Positions 44,692-54,471 of a DNA stretch of 64,000 nt are shown here, in pieces (the stretch's first letter is position 1; the number at the start of each line of letters is the position of its first letter). Below the pieces are notes generated by a model. That model searched no databases and was not told where the DNA came from. It was given only the letters and a program-made list of their open reading frames with translations. The DNA is from Aureimonas phyllosphaerae (GTDB lineage: Bacteria > Pseudomonadota > Alphaproteobacteria > Rhizobiales > Rhizobiaceae): positions 62,001-126,000 of the forward strand of contig NZ_FOOA01000010.1 of the NCBI RefSeq assembly GCF_900113065.1. Reading direction: 5' to 3'. Position numbers and translations under genes: made by a program.

Positions 44692-46241
44692 CGGACGCTT
44701 CGGGCGCGTTCGCCGACGAGATCCGCACCTTCACGCTGGACCTTGCCGACGAGGCCGCGACGATCCGGCTGGCGCGCCTCCTCGCGCCGCTCCTCAACAC
44801 GGGCGACGTCGTCGCCCTGTCGGGGCCGCTCGGCGCCGGCAAGACGACGCTCGCCAGGGCGCTCATCCGGGCCGTGGCCGGCGATCCCGACCTCGAGGTC
44901 CCCTCGCCCACCTACACGCTGGTGCAGCTCTATCCGACGCGCCCGCGCATCAGCCACTTCGACCTCTACCGGATCGGCGATCCCGACGAACTCGTTGAAC
45001 TCGGCTTCGACGAAGCGGCCGAGACCGGCATCGTGCTGGCCGAATGGCCGGAGCACGCGCCGGATGTCCTGCGCGCCGCCAACCTACGCCTCACGCTTGC
45101 GGACCGGCCCGGCGGCGGGCGGCAGGTGGCGATACACGCGCTCCCCGAGGCCGCGGCCCGCATCGAACGCCCGCTGGCGCTCCACGCGTTCCTCGCGGCG
45201 TCCGGCGAAGGCGACGCCGACCGCAAGCCCTTTCCGGGCGACGCCTCCGCGCGCCGCTACGAGGTGCTGACCACCGCAGCCGGGCGGCCCCTCATCCTGA
45301 TGGATTCGCCCGATCTCGTGCTCGGCCCCCCGGTGCGGGACGGGCGCGCCTATGCCGAGATCGCCCGTTCGGCCCGCAACACGGTGCCCTTCGTCGCGGT
45401 CGCCGGGGCGCTGCGCGAGCGCGGGCTGGCGACGCCCCAGATCGAAGCCTTCGATACGTCGCGCGGTTTTGTCCTGATGGAGGACCTCGGCCGCGAGGGT
45501 GTCCTCGACGCGGACGGTCGCCCTATCCCGGAGCGCTACGAGACGGCGATGCTGACGCTCGCCCATCTCCACGCGACGCCGTTCGATCCGCATCTCGTGC
45601 TGCCGGACGGACGCCCCTACGAGGTGCCGCCGTTCGACCACGCCGCCATGGCGATCGAGGCGAGCCTCCTCGTCGACTGGTACCTGCCGCACGTCTTCGG
45701 CCGGCCCGAGACGCAAGGCGAGCGCTCTGCCTTCGAATCCGTCTGGTCCCGGCTGTTCACGGCCCTCGACACGGCCGAGCGCCACATCGTCCAGCGCGAC
45801 GTTCAGGCGCCCAATCTCGTCTGGCGCGCTGAGCGGACCGGTCTGGACCGCATCGCCTTCCTCGACTTCCAGGACGCGATGGTCGGCCCCTCGGCCTACG
45901 ACGTCGCCGCCCTTGCCCACGACCCGCGCGTCACGATCGAGCCGGCGCTGGAAGGCCGCCTGCGCGGCGCCTATGTCGACGCGCGCCGCAAAGCCGATCC
46001 CGCCTTCGACGAGGCCGGCTTCGCCGCCGCCTATGCGATCATGGCGGCGCAACGCCAGACCAAGATTCTCGGCATCTTCGTCCGGTTGCTCCTTCGCGAC
46101 GGCAAGCCGCAATACCTGCGTCACATTCCCCGGATTAAAGCCTATCTCAGGACGATCCTGACCCATCCGGCGCTCGGCGAACTGGCCAGTCTCTACGAGG
46201 CATGGCACCTTCTGGACGAAGCCGACGCCCCACACCGCTAA
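44688..46241 (+). CDS. Fusion of TsaE (t6A ATPase) and an AmgK-type sugar kinase
   Basis: 517 aa. Residues 1-150 are TsaE: P-loop GPLGAGKTT at 46-54, PSPTYTLVQLY, HFDLYRI and LAEWPE. Residues 175-510 form an aminoglycoside-phosphotransferase-fold kinase with the catalytic loop HIVQRDVQAPNLVW and metal motif FLDFQDAMVGPSAYD. The kinase resembles AmgK, which phosphorylates MurNAc/GlcNAc at C1 in cell-wall recycling, and the next gene is a MurU-like nucleotidyltransferase. The fusion couples t6A synthesis to peptidoglycan salvage. ATG overlaps the divL stop. Confidence 0.93.
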   Translation: MTDASGAFADEIRTFTLDLADEAATIRLARLLAPLLNTGDVVALSGPLGAGKTTLARALIRAVAGDPDLEVPSPTYTLVQLYPTRPRISHFDLYRIGDPDELVELGFDEAAETGIVLAEWPEHAPDVLRAANLRLTLADRPGGGRQVAIHALPEAAARIERPLALHAFLAASGEGDADRKPFPGDASARRYEVLTTAAGRPLILMDSPDLVLGPPVRDGRAYAEIARSARNTVPFVAVAGALRERGLATPQIEAFDTSRGFVLMEDLGREGVLDADGRPIPERYETAMLTLAHLHATPFDPHLVLPDGRPYEVPPFDHAAMAIEASLLVDWYLPHVFGRPETQGERSAFESVWSRLFTALDTAERHIVQRDVQAPNLVWRAERTGLDRIAFLDFQDAMVGPSAYDVAALAHDPRVTIEPALEGRLRGAYVDARRKADPAFDEAGFAAAYAIMAAQRQTKILGIFVRLLLRDGKPQYLRHIPRIKAYLRTILTHPALGELASLYEAWHLLDEADAPHR

Positions 46242-46250
46242 GAGCCCGAC

Positions 46251-47021
46251 GTGAACGCCCGCATCATTCCCGCCCGCCTGCCCCGCGCCCCGAAGCCGAA
46301 GACCGCGATGATTCTCGCCGCGGGTCTCGGCAAGCGCATGCGCCCGATCACCTCGACCATCCCGAAGCCGCTGGTCGAGATTCGCGGCAAGGCGCTGATC
46401 GACTACGGCCTCGACGCGCTCGCCCGCAACGGCGTCGAGCGCGTCGTCGTCAACGTCCACTACATGGCCGACCTGATGCGCGCGCACCTGCGCAAGCGCC
46501 GCGACATGGAGGTGCTGGTCTCCGACGAGAGCGACAAGCTGCTTGAATCGGGCGGCGGCATCGTGCGCGCCCTGCCGCTGATCGGCGACGATCCGTTCTA
46601 TCTCATCAATTCCGACACGTTCTGGATCGACGGCTACCGCGACAACCTCGACCTCCTCGCCGATCTCTGGAATCCCGACGAGGCCGATATGTCGCTCCTC
46701 ATCGCCGAGATGCGGCAGGCCACCGGCTACGAGGGGCGCGGCGACTTTACCATGGATCGCGAAGGACGCCTGCGCCGCGTCGCCGAGCGGGACATGAGCC
46801 CCTTCATCTATGCCGGCGCCGGCATCCTGAAGCCCGACCTCTTCCGCGACCTGCCGGAGGAGACCTTCTCGCTCAATCGCGTCTTCGACCGATCCATCGA
46901 GGCCGAGCGCCTCTTCGGCGTGCGCCTCGACGGGCTCTGGATCACCGTCGGCACCCCCCGCGCCATCGCCGAGGCCGAGGCCGCCTTCACCGCCAGCGCG
47001 ACGCGGGCCGAGCGGGCGTAG
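46251..47021 (+). CDS. murU: MurU-like sugar-1-phosphate nucleotidyltransferase
   Basis: 256 aa. Nucleotidyltransferase fold with the pyrophosphorylase signature LAAGLGKRMRPITSTIPKPLVEI (about 21-43) and metal-binding Asp in LINSDTFW. With the AmgK-type kinase just upstream (9-base gap) it should turn MurNAc-1-P into UDP-MurNAc, bypassing de novo synthesis and the fosfomycin target MurA, as shown for Pseudomonas AmgK/MurU; specificity here is inferred. GTG start. Its stop codon overlaps the beginning of structured repeat copy B. Confidence 0.88.
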   Translation: MNARIIPARLPRAPKPKTAMILAAGLGKRMRPITSTIPKPLVEIRGKALIDYGLDALARNGVERVVVNVHYMADLMRAHLRKRRDMEVLVSDESDKLLESGGGIVRALPLIGDDPFYLINSDTFWIDGYRDNLDLLADLWNPDEADMSLLIAEMRQATGYEGRGDFTMDREGRLRRVAERDMSPFIYAGAGILKPDLFRDLPEETFSLNRVFDRSIEAERLFGVRLDGLWITVGTPRAIAEAEAAFTASATRAERA

Positions 47022-47195
47022 CGGGGCTGCCGCCCCGATCCCCGCTCGGGAAAGAATTCCCGAACCCTTCTTTTCGTTTGGGACCATTTCCGAGATGGGG
47101 AAGGGCCAGCGGCCCTTCCCCATCTCGGACACGTTTCAAATGAAGAGGGGTCCAGGGGAAATCATTTCCCCTGGCGGGGTGCGGGGTGGAACCCC
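47021..47195 (+). repeat. Structured 175-base intergenic repeat, copy B
   Basis: Begins at the last base of the murU stop. Perfect 18-base-pair stem with a 3-base loop at 47090-47128, a GGGAAA/TTTCCC-type stem near 47156-47174 and smaller hairpins. Aligned to the reverse complement of 8836-9010 it has 13 substitutions and no gaps. Relative to the upstream gene it has the same orientation and nearly the same distance from the stop as copy A. Confidence 0.85.
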
Positions 47196-47223
47196 GCCAT
47201 CCCCATCGGCTAGGGTGGCCGTG

Positions 47224-50200
47224 ATGCCCTCGCATGTCTTTTCCATAGCCCCTGCCCTGCCGTTCCTGCCGACGCTGGCGCGCGGCGTGCTGGATGGGCG
47301 TTTCCTGCCCGGCGAGGACTTTACCGCCGATCCCCTGGCGCTCGCCGGACTGACCATCCTGGTGCCGACGCGCCGCGCGGCGCGCTCCCTGGCGGGCGAG
47401 TTCGCGCGGGCGATGGGCGGTGGATCGGCGATCCTGCCCTCGATCCGCACGCTGGCGGAAGCCGACGAGGGCGCGGCCTTCGTCGATCTCGGCGAGACGC
47501 TGGCGCCGGCGATGGACCCGTTGGAGCGGCACCTCCTGCTCGCGCGTCTCGTGCGCTTCTGGAAGGACGGGCTGAACCGGCAGGCTTTGCGCCTTCTCGC
47601 GAACGAGGAGATCGTGCTGCCGGCCTCGGCGGCGGACGCCCTCTATTCGGCCGAGGACCTCTGCGCCTTTCTGGACGAGGCGGTGACGGAAGAGGCGGGC
47701 CTGCACAAGCTGACAGGCCTTGCGCCCGATCGCCTCGCCGAATGGTGGCAGCTGACGCTGACCTTCCTGTCGATCCTGTCGGAGCAGTGGCCGGCGATCC
47801 TGAAGGAGCGCGGGGTCGAGGACCGCGCGAGCTTGCGCCGCCGCTGGTTTGACGCGGAAGCGGAGCGGCTCCAAGCCAGCGGCTCGCGCGGGCCGATCCT
47901 CGTCGCGGGCTCGACGGCGACGGCGCCCTCGACGCTGCGCTTCCTGCGCGCGGTGGCGGGGCTGCCGAACGGCGCGGTGATCCTGCCGGGCGTCGATTGC
48001 CATCTCGACGAAAAGAGCTTCGATGCGATCGATCGCTCCCGCTCCATCGCGGCGCCGGGCCACCCGCAGCATGCCCTGAAGCGCATCCTGCAGGGGCTTC
48101 TGGTGGAGCGCGAGGGCATCGAGCTCCTGTGTCCCGACCGGGGCCATCCGCTTCTGGCGCGTGAGAAGTTCCTGTCCGACGCGCTGCGCCCGGCCGAAAC
48201 CACCGACGCCTGGTCCGATGCCGATCGCCTGCATGGCGGCGAGGCGCTGGACGGGCTTGAGCTGATCGAGGCGGCGGACGAGCGCGAGGAGGCGCTGGCG
48301 ATCGCCGTGGCGATCCGCAACGCGCTGACCGACCCGTCCGCGACCGTCGCGCTGACGACGCCCGACCGCAACCTTGCCCGGCGCGTGTCGGCCGAGCTCG
48401 AGCGTTTCGGCGTCGCCGCCAACGATTCCGCCGGCCGCCCGCTGCACGCGACGCCGCCGGGCACCTTCTGCCTGCTCGCGCTGTCGGTCGCGTTGGAGCC
48501 GGGCGACCCGATCACCCTCCTGTCGCTCTTGAAGCACCCGCTCCTGCGGCTCGGGCTCGCACCGGCGCGCGCACGCGAGGCGGCACGCACGATCGAGCTG
48601 ATCGCGCTGCGCGGCGGCTGCGGCGTCGCGGACGGAGCGAGGCTCGCGAAGCTCTTTGCCGAACGTCGCAAGGCCGCGGAGGCCGAGGACGGCCGTGCCC
48701 CGCGCCCAGTGCAGCTCGTGCCGGTCGAGGACCGCGACGCCGCGCAGGCGCTCGCCGAACGGCTGGAGGCGGCGCTCCAGCCCCTGTCCGACCTGCGCGA
48801 CGGGGGCGAGCAGGAGCTCGCCGACTACGCCGTCTGCCTGACGCGCGTTCTGGAAGCGCTGGCGGCAGGCGAGGACGGCGCGCCGACGGCCCTCTATGCC
48901 GAAGAGGCGGGCGCGGCCTTGCGCGACATGCTGCGCGCCTTCGTGGCCGCGCCGGAAACCGGCTTCGCCTTCCGCGCGCCCGAGTTGCCCGACGTGGCGC
49001 TGGCGCTGATGCGCTCGATCAACGTGCGGCCGCGCGGTGGGCTGTCGCAGCGCGTCTTCATCTGGGGCGCGCTGGAGGCGCGGCTGCAGAGTGTCGACGT
49101 GATGATCCTCGGCGGGCTGAACGAGGGCACATGGCCCGGCACGGCGCGCTCCGACGCCTTCCTGTCGCGCATCATGCGTTCGGAGATCGAGCTCGATCCG
49201 CCGGAGCGCCGCATCGGCCTTGCGGCCCACGACATCTGGATGGCGCTCGGCGCCTGCCGCGTCGTGATGGCGCGCTCGCACCGCGCCGGCGGCGCGCCGG
49301 CCATCCCCTCGCGCTGGCTCCAGCGCATCCTGACGCTGGCGGGACCGGACGGTGCGAGCGCCCTGCGCACCCGCGGCGAGACCTACCTCCACCATGCGCG
49401 CCGGCTCGACGAGCGGGCGGAGGAGCCGCGCGCGCCGCGGCCGGAACCCAAGCCCCCGATGGACCGGCGGCCGATCCGCCATTCCTTCACCGAGGTCGAG
49501 ACGCTGGTGCGCGACCCCTATGCGGTCTACGCCCGCCGCGTCCTGCGGCTCGATCCCCTGCCCGAGATGATCCGCGCCCCAGGCGCGCCGGAGCGCGGCG
49601 ACCTCTACCACGCGATTCTCCGCCGCTTCGTGGACGACGGCATCGATCCGGATGCCGAGGACGCACGGGCGCGGCTCCTCGCCATCGCGCGCGCGGCCTT
49701 CGACGATGCCGCCCTGCCGCCCGAGATCGAGGCCGTCTGGTGGCCGCGCATGGAGACGCTGGCGACCAACATGATCGCCTGGGAGCGCGAACGCGCGCCG
49801 GACGTCGCCGAGCGCCTGACCGAGGTGAAGGGCGCCTTCGACCTGCCCGGGATCGGCGTCGGTTTCCATGGCTATGCCGACCGCATCGACCGGATGCGCG
49901 ACGGCTCGGTGGAGATCATCGACTACAAGACCGGCACCACGCCGTCGGTAAAGCAGGCGCGCACGCTCCTCAGCCCGCAGCTTCCGCTGGAAGGCGCGAT
50001 GGCGCGGCTCGGCGGCTTTGAAAAGCTCGGCCCGGCGTCCTCCGTGCGCGACCTCCTCTACGTGCGCCTGCGCGAGCGCGACTTCTACGAGGAACGCCTC
50101 GCGCACAACGGCGGCCGAACGGGCGAGCCGCAGTCGGGCGACGACCTGTCGGATGCCGCGCTCGGTGCCTTCCGGGGCTTGGCGGCCGCCTATCGCAACC

Positions 50201-50334
50201 CGGAGAAGGGCTATCTGTCGCGCGCCCGCCCCTTCCAGGCCGGAGACTTCTCGGGCCCCTACGACCATCTGGCCCGGGCGCGGGAATGGACGGCGGCGGG
50301 TGCCGGCGCCGCAGACGAGGACGCAGCGGAATGA
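47224..50334 (+). CDS. addB: AddB, double-strand-break repair helicase/nuclease subunit
   Basis: 1036 aa. With AddA it forms the helicase-nuclease that resects DNA ends for RecA. The C-terminal PD-(D/E)XK nuclease has the active-site motif IIDYKTGTTPSV (Asp900, Lys902). The N-terminal helicase-like part begins LTILVPTRRAARSLAGEF where other AddB proteins have a P-loop, and the iron-sulfur cysteines of firmicute AddB are not evident, as in other alphaproteobacterial AddB. ATG 47224; earlier in-frame triplets fall inside the repeat element. Overlaps addA by 4 bases. Confidence 0.93.
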   Translation: MPSHVFSIAPALPFLPTLARGVLDGRFLPGEDFTADPLALAGLTILVPTRRAARSLAGEFARAMGGGSAILPSIRTLAEADEGAAFVDLGETLAPAMDPLERHLLLARLVRFWKDGLNRQALRLLANEEIVLPASAADALYSAEDLCAFLDEAVTEEAGLHKLTGLAPDRLAEWWQLTLTFLSILSEQWPAILKERGVEDRASLRRRWFDAEAERLQASGSRGPILVAGSTATAPSTLRFLRAVAGLPNGAVILPGVDCHLDEKSFDAIDRSRSIAAPGHPQHALKRILQGLLVEREGIELLCPDRGHPLLAREKFLSDALRPAETTDAWSDADRLHGGEALDGLELIEAADEREEALAIAVAIRNALTDPSATVALTTPDRNLARRVSAELERFGVAANDSAGRPLHATPPGTFCLLALSVALEPGDPITLLSLLKHPLLRLGLAPARAREAARTIELIALRGGCGVADGARLAKLFAERRKAAEAEDGRAPRPVQLVPVEDRDAAQALAERLEAALQPLSDLRDGGEQELADYAVCLTRVLEALAAGEDGAPTALYAEEAGAALRDMLRAFVAAPETGFAFRAPELPDVALALMRSINVRPRGGLSQRVFIWGALEARLQSVDVMILGGLNEGTWPGTARSDAFLSRIMRSEIELDPPERRIGLAAHDIWMALGACRVVMARSHRAGGAPAIPSRWLQRILTLAGPDGASALRTRGETYLHHARRLDERAEEPRAPRPEPKPPMDRRPIRHSFTEVETLVRDPYAVYARRVLRLDPLPEMIRAPGAPERGDLYHAILRRFVDDGIDPDAEDARARLLAIARAAFDDAALPPEIEAVWWPRMETLATNMIAWERERAPDVAERLTEVKGAFDLPGIGVGFHGYADRIDRMRDGSVEIIDYKTGTTPSVKQARTLLSPQLPLEGAMARLGGFEKLGPASSVRDLLYVRLRERDFYEERLAHNGGRTGEPQSGDDLSDAALGAFRGLAAAYRNPEKGYLSRARPFQAGDFSGPYDHLARAREWTAAGAGAADEDAAE

Positions 50335-53300
50335 GCGAGGTGCTTCCCACCACGATCGAGGCGCAGCGCATCGCCTCCGATCCCGCACGCTCGGTCTTCG
50401 TCGCGGCGAACGCCGGATCTGGCAAGACGCACGTCCTCACCGAGCGCGTCGTGCGGCTGCTTCTGGCGGGCGCCGAGCCATCCAAGATCCTGTGCCTCAC
50501 CTACACCAAGGCGGCGGCGGCCGAGATGCAGACCCGCGTCTTCGCACGCCTCTCGCACTGGGCGGTGACGGACGAGGCGACGCTGTCCAAGGCGATCGGC
50601 GATCTCGACAAGCGCGCACCGTCGCGGGAACGCCTCGCCGAGGCGCGGCGCCTCTTCGCGCGCGCGCTCGAGGCGCCGGGCGGGCTGAAGATCCAGACCA
50701 TTCACGCCTTCTGCGAGGCGGTGCTCCACCAGTTTCCGCTGGAAGCCAATATCCCCGGCCATTTCGAGGTGCTGGACGACACCGAGAGTGCGCTGCTTCT
50801 TGCCGAAGCCCGGCGCATGCTGATCTCGGGTGCGCGCACGACCCCGGACGATCCCGGCGGGCAGGACGCGGAGGACGCGGCGATCGCGCACGCCTTCGCC
50901 GATGCCCTGTCGATGGCGGGCGAATGGGGCCTCGACACGCTGCTCGGCGAGATCGTCGGGCGCCGCGACCGGCTGCGCCGGCATCTGGAAGCCGTCGGCG
51001 GCCGCGAGGCGGCCGAGGAGCGCCTGCGACGGGCGCTCGGTCTTCAGCCCGGCGAAACGGAGGCGAGCGCGCTCGGCGCGGCGATCGATCCGCCGGGCTT
51101 CGAGGACAGCTTTCGCGAGGCTCTGACTGAAGCCGCCGAGCGCAGCGGCAAGGCGACCGACGCGAAGCTCGCCGCCAAGATCGCCCTCGTCGAGAGCGCC
51201 GCAACGCCGGAGGCGCGGTTTGCCGCTCTCTGCTCGGTCGTCTTCAAGGCCGATGGCGGACGCTACAAGGCGTCAAGCGTCGCGACCAAGGCCGTATCGG
51301 GCGCCTTCGCCGACTTCGAGGAGCGGCTGGAGACGCTCGCCGAGTTCCTGGAGGAGCGGCGCGAGCGGCTCGCCACCTTGCGCCTCGCGCGTGCGAGCGG
51401 CGCGGCCCTCACCATCGCCGAAAAGCTCGAGGCGGACTACGCGGCGCTCAAGCGCCGGCGCGGGCGGCTCGACTTCGAGGACCTGATCGTGCGCACCGCC
51501 GATCTTCTGCTACGCGCGGACGCCTCGGCCTGGGTTCATTTCAAGCTCGACCAGGGCATCGACCATGTGCTCGTCGACGAGGCGCAGGATACGAGCCCGC
51601 GCCAGTGGCAGGTGGTGCGCCAGCTGGTCGAGGAGTTCTTCGCCGGCGCCTCGGCGAGCGTCAGGCCGCGCACGGTCTTCGCAGTCGGCGACGAGAAGCA
51701 GTCGATCTATTCGTTCCAGGGCGCCTCGCCGGAGATGTTCGACGCCGAGCGGCGCTATCTGCGCTCTCTCGCCGAGGGCGGGGACCGGCCGTTCGCGGCC
51801 GTCGAGCTTCACCAGTCCTTCCGCTCCGTGCCGGAGATCCTGCGGGCGGTGGATCAGGTCTTCGCCGACGCCGCCGACCGGCGCGGCCTCCAGTCGGAGG
51901 ACGCTCCCCCCGTCCACGTCTCGACGCGCACCGCCGATCCCGGCCTGATCGAGGTCTGGCCGGTCGTCGTGCCGGCGACCGTTCCCCAGCACGAGGACTG
52001 GCTGACGCCGGTCGATCTCCAGCCGGAATCCTCGCCCGCCCATCGCCTTGCCGCGCGCATCGCAAGCCGCATCAGGGACTGGATCGGCCGTCCGATCCGC
52101 GTGAAGGGAAAGCTGAGGCCGCTCGACGCCGGCGATGTCCTGATCCTCGTTCGCAAGCGCTCCGGCTTCGTCGCGGCGATGGGCGCGGCGCTGCGGGCCG
52201 CAGGCATTCCCGCCGCGGGCGCCGACCGACTGGTGATTACCGACCACATCGCCGTCGCCGACCTCGTCGCGCTCGGGCGCACCGTGTCGAACGCCGAGGA
52301 CGAGCTGTCGCTCGCCGCCGCCTTGAAAAGCCCGCTCTTCGGCTTCAGCGACGACGAACTGATGGCGCTCGCCCTGTCGCGCAAGGGCACGAAGCAGCCC
52401 GAGGCGCTCTACTTCGCGCTGCGCCGCCTCGCGCGGCCGGGCGGCGCGGAACGCGTGCCCGCCTTCGTGACGGGTGCGGCGCGCGAGCGGCTGCGCGACA
52501 AGGCCGCCCGCGCCTTCGACCGGCTGGAGGAGCTGCGCCGTCGCGCCGGCTTCGAGACCGTCTTCACCTTCTTCGCGCGCATCCTCGGCCCCGAGGAGGG
52601 CCGCGCGAAGCTCGTCGCGCGGCTCGGCCGCGATGCCGGCGACGTGGTGGACGCGTTCCTCGATCTGGCGCTCGCCGAAGAGCAGGCGGGGCGCGGCGGA
52701 CTGGAGGCGTTCCTCGCCGATCTCGCCGCCTCGCCGCCCGAAATCAAGCGCGAGATGGAGCATGGGCGCGGCGAGGTGCGTATCATGACAACGCACGCTT
52801 CCAAGGGACTGGAGGCGCCGGTAGTCTTCCTGGTCGATCCGGGCTCGGCCCCGTTCAGCCATTCGCACGGCGCCAAGCTCATGGAATGGTCGGATATGCC
52901 CGGCCTGCCGCCCGGAATGCCGCCGGGATTTCTCTGGTGCCCGGACCTGTCGGCACGCGATGCGGCGGTCACGCGCCTGCGGGAGGCCGAACGCGCGCGC
53001 GCCGAGGACGAGTATCGCCGTCTCCTCTATGTCGGGCTGACGCGCGCGGCCGACCGGCTGGTGGTCTGCGGCCTGTCGGGCGTACGCGGGCCGGACGAGG
53101 CGTCCTGGCTGCAGAAGGTCGAGGCGGCCCTCAAGCCGCACGCGCGCGAGATCAAGGACACCGGCACGGGCGAGACCATCGCCTGGCGCCTCGGCTCGGA
53201 ACTGGAGGGGGACGCCCTTCCGCCGATAGCGGCGTCCGACGCGCCGGTCTTCCGCGCGCTCGACCTGTCGAAGCTTGCGCCCGAGGACCTGCCGCCGCGT

Positions 53301-53957
53301 CCGCTGCAGCCATCCACGGCATCGGGCGGTAGCCGGATCGAGGTCGCGGCGATGGACGACGAAGGGGCCTTGTCGGCCTCGCCGGTGCTGGGCGCGGCGG
53401 GGCGGCCCGGCACCGGCGTGCGACGCGGCCTTCTTCTCCATCGCCTCCTTCAGGCATTGCCAGACCTCGCCCCGGAGGCGCGCGAAGTGGCAGCGCATGA
53501 CTTCGCCCGGCGCGAAGGCCGAGCGCTGGGCGAGGAGGAAGCCACCCGCATCGCGGGCCAGGCGCTCGCGATCCTCGACGAGCCCGCCTGCGCCCCCTTC
53601 TTCGGCCCCGGCAACCGGGCGGAGGTGGCGGTGGCTGGCGAGATCGAGCTCGGCGGGCGACGCTATGCCGTCAGCGGTGCGATCGACCGGCTGGCGGTGA
53701 CGGCGGATGCCGTTCACATCCTCGACTACAAGACGAACAGACCGTTTCCCGAATCGCTTGCCGCGGTTCCTGCCGCCCATCTCCTGCAGCTCGCGCTCTA
53801 TGCCGAGATGGTGCGTCCACTCTTCAAAGGCCGACGGATCCGGGCCGCGCTCCTCTACAGCGAGGGACCACGACTGATCGAGGTGACGGAACAGGCGATG
53901 GCCGAGGCGCTGGCCGAGCGGGCGGCCCGCAGCGCTGCGGGGGGCGCGGCGGCTTGA
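50331..53957 (+). CDS. addA: AddA, UvrD-type helicase/nuclease
   Basis: 1208 aa. Superfamily 1 helicase: Walker [12 protein letters not shown] (Lys32), motif [17 protein letters not shown], motif [16 protein letters not shown], motif [15 protein letters not shown] and motif [15 protein letters not shown]. The C-terminal RecB-type nuclease has [11 protein letters not shown] (Asp1132, Lys1134). This is AddAB, not RecBCD. The ATG at 50331 overlaps the addB stop. The Chi sequence recognised by this pair is unknown. Confidence 0.96.
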   Translation: MSEVLPTTIEAQRIASDPARSVFVAANAGSGKTHVLTERVVRLLLAGAEPSKILCLTYTKAAAAEMQTRVFARLSHWAVTDEATLSKAIGDLDKRAPSRERLAEARRLFARALEAPGGLKIQTIHAFCEAVLHQFPLEANIPGHFEVLDDTESALLLAEARRMLISGARTTPDDPGGQDAEDAAIAHAFADALSMAGEWGLDTLLGEIVGRRDRLRRHLEAVGGREAAEERLRRALGLQPGETEASALGAAIDPPGFEDSFREALTEAAERSGKATDAKLAAKIALVESAATPEARFAALCSVVFKADGGRYKASSVATKAVSGAFADFEERLETLAEFLEERRERLATLRLARASGAALTIAEKLEADYAALKRRRGRLDFEDLIVRTADLLLRADASAWVHFKLDQGIDHVLVDEAQDTSPRQWQVVRQLVEEFFAGASASVRPRTVFAVGDEKQSIYSFQGASPEMFDAERRYLRSLAEGGDRPFAAVELHQSFRSVPEILRAVDQVFADAADRRGLQSEDAPPVHVSTRTADPGLIEVWPVVVPATVPQHEDWLTPVDLQPESSPAHRLAARIASRIRDWIGRPIRVKGKLRPLDAGDVLILVRKRSGFVAAMGAALRAAGIPAAGADRLVITDHIAVADLVALGRTVSNAEDELSLAAALKSPLFGFSDDELMALALSRKGTKQPEALYFALRRLARPGGAERVPAFVTGAARERLRDKAARAFDRLEELRRRAGFETVFTFFARILGPEEGRAKLVARLGRDAGDVVDAFLDLALAEEQAGRGGLEAFLADLAASPPEIKREMEHGRGEVRIMTTHASKGLEAPVVFLVDPGSAPFSHSHGAKLMEWSDMPGLPPGMPPGFLWCPDLSARDAAVTRLREAERARAEDEYRRLLYVGLTRAADRLVVCGLSGVRGPDEASWLQKVEAALKPHAREIKDTGTGETIAWRLGSELEGDALPPIAASDAPVFRALDLSKLAPEDLPPRPLQPSTASGGSRIEVAAMDDEGALSASPVLGAAGRPGTGVRRGLLLHRLLQALPDLAPEAREVAAHDFARREGRALGEEEATRIAGQALAILDEPACAPFFGPGNRAEVAVAGEIELGGRRYAVSGAIDRLAVTADAVHILDYKTNRPFPESLAAVPAAHLLQLALYAEMVRPLFKGRRIRAALLYSEGPRLIEVTEQAMAEALAERAARSAAGGAAA

Positions 53958-54085
53958 ACCGGCCGCTCCTCCCTTCTACCTATGGAGCACCCGAGACCGG
54001 CCCCAGGCGATTCCCGCGCGCCGGCTCTTTCTCGAACCATCGCGCAATGGCTTCACTCGCAGCCCTTGCGTCATCGGAGCGCCCC

Positions 54086-54406
54086 ATGGCCACCAAGAAG
54101 ACCGACAGTTCCTCGTTCCAGTCCGACGTCCTGGAGGCCGGCAAGCCGGTCGTCGTCGACTTCTGGGCGGAGTGGTGCGGCCCCTGCAAGATGATCGCGC
54201 CGAGCCTCGAGGAGATTTCCGAGGAGAACGACAAGGTGTCGATCGTGAAGGTCAACATCGACGAGAACCCGGATCTTGCCGCGCAGTTCGGCGTGCGCTC
54301 GATCCCGACGTTGATGCTCTTCAATCCCGGCCAGGAGCCGGTGGTGAAGGTCGGCGCTGCCGCCAAGAGCCAGCTTCTCGCCTGGATCAATCAGAACGCC
54401 GCCTGA
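54086..54406 (+). CDS. trxA: Thioredoxin TrxA
   Basis: 106 aa. Canonical thioredoxin with active site WAEWCGPCK (Cys31, Cys34), cis-proline in RSIPTL, and no signal peptide. Cytoplasmic dithiol reductant for ribonucleotide reductase, MsrA/B and others. ATG 54086, 128 bases after addA; a perfect terminator follows. In rhizobia trxA regularly lies between addA and folC, as here. Confidence 0.97.
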   Translation: MATKKTDSSSFQSDVLEAGKPVVVDFWAEWCGPCKMIAPSLEEISEENDKVSIVKVNIDENPDLAAQFGVRSIPTLMLFNPGQEPVVKVGAAAKSQLLAWINQNAA

Positions 54407-54430
54407 GCCTCCGGCTCACGGCAACCAGAA

Positions 54431-54462
54431 GCCCGCGCCGCTTGCCGGTCGCGGGCTTTTTT
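54431..54462 (+). terminator. Rho-independent terminator of trxA
   Basis: Hairpin GCCCGCG / CGCGGGC with a 12-base loop, followed by six T. It lies in the gap where trxA and folC converge. Confidence 0.85.
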
Positions 54463-54471
54463 CGTGAGGTT

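Noticed and set aside
47095-47223. Extension of addB upstream into the repeat element
   Set aside because: The frame is open by chance through the hairpins; the other repeat copy shows no protein conservation, and ATG 47224 fits the family start.
46987-50388. An 1133-codon open frame opposite addB
   Set aside because: Same antisense artefact of high GC content; the AddB motifs are on the plus strand.
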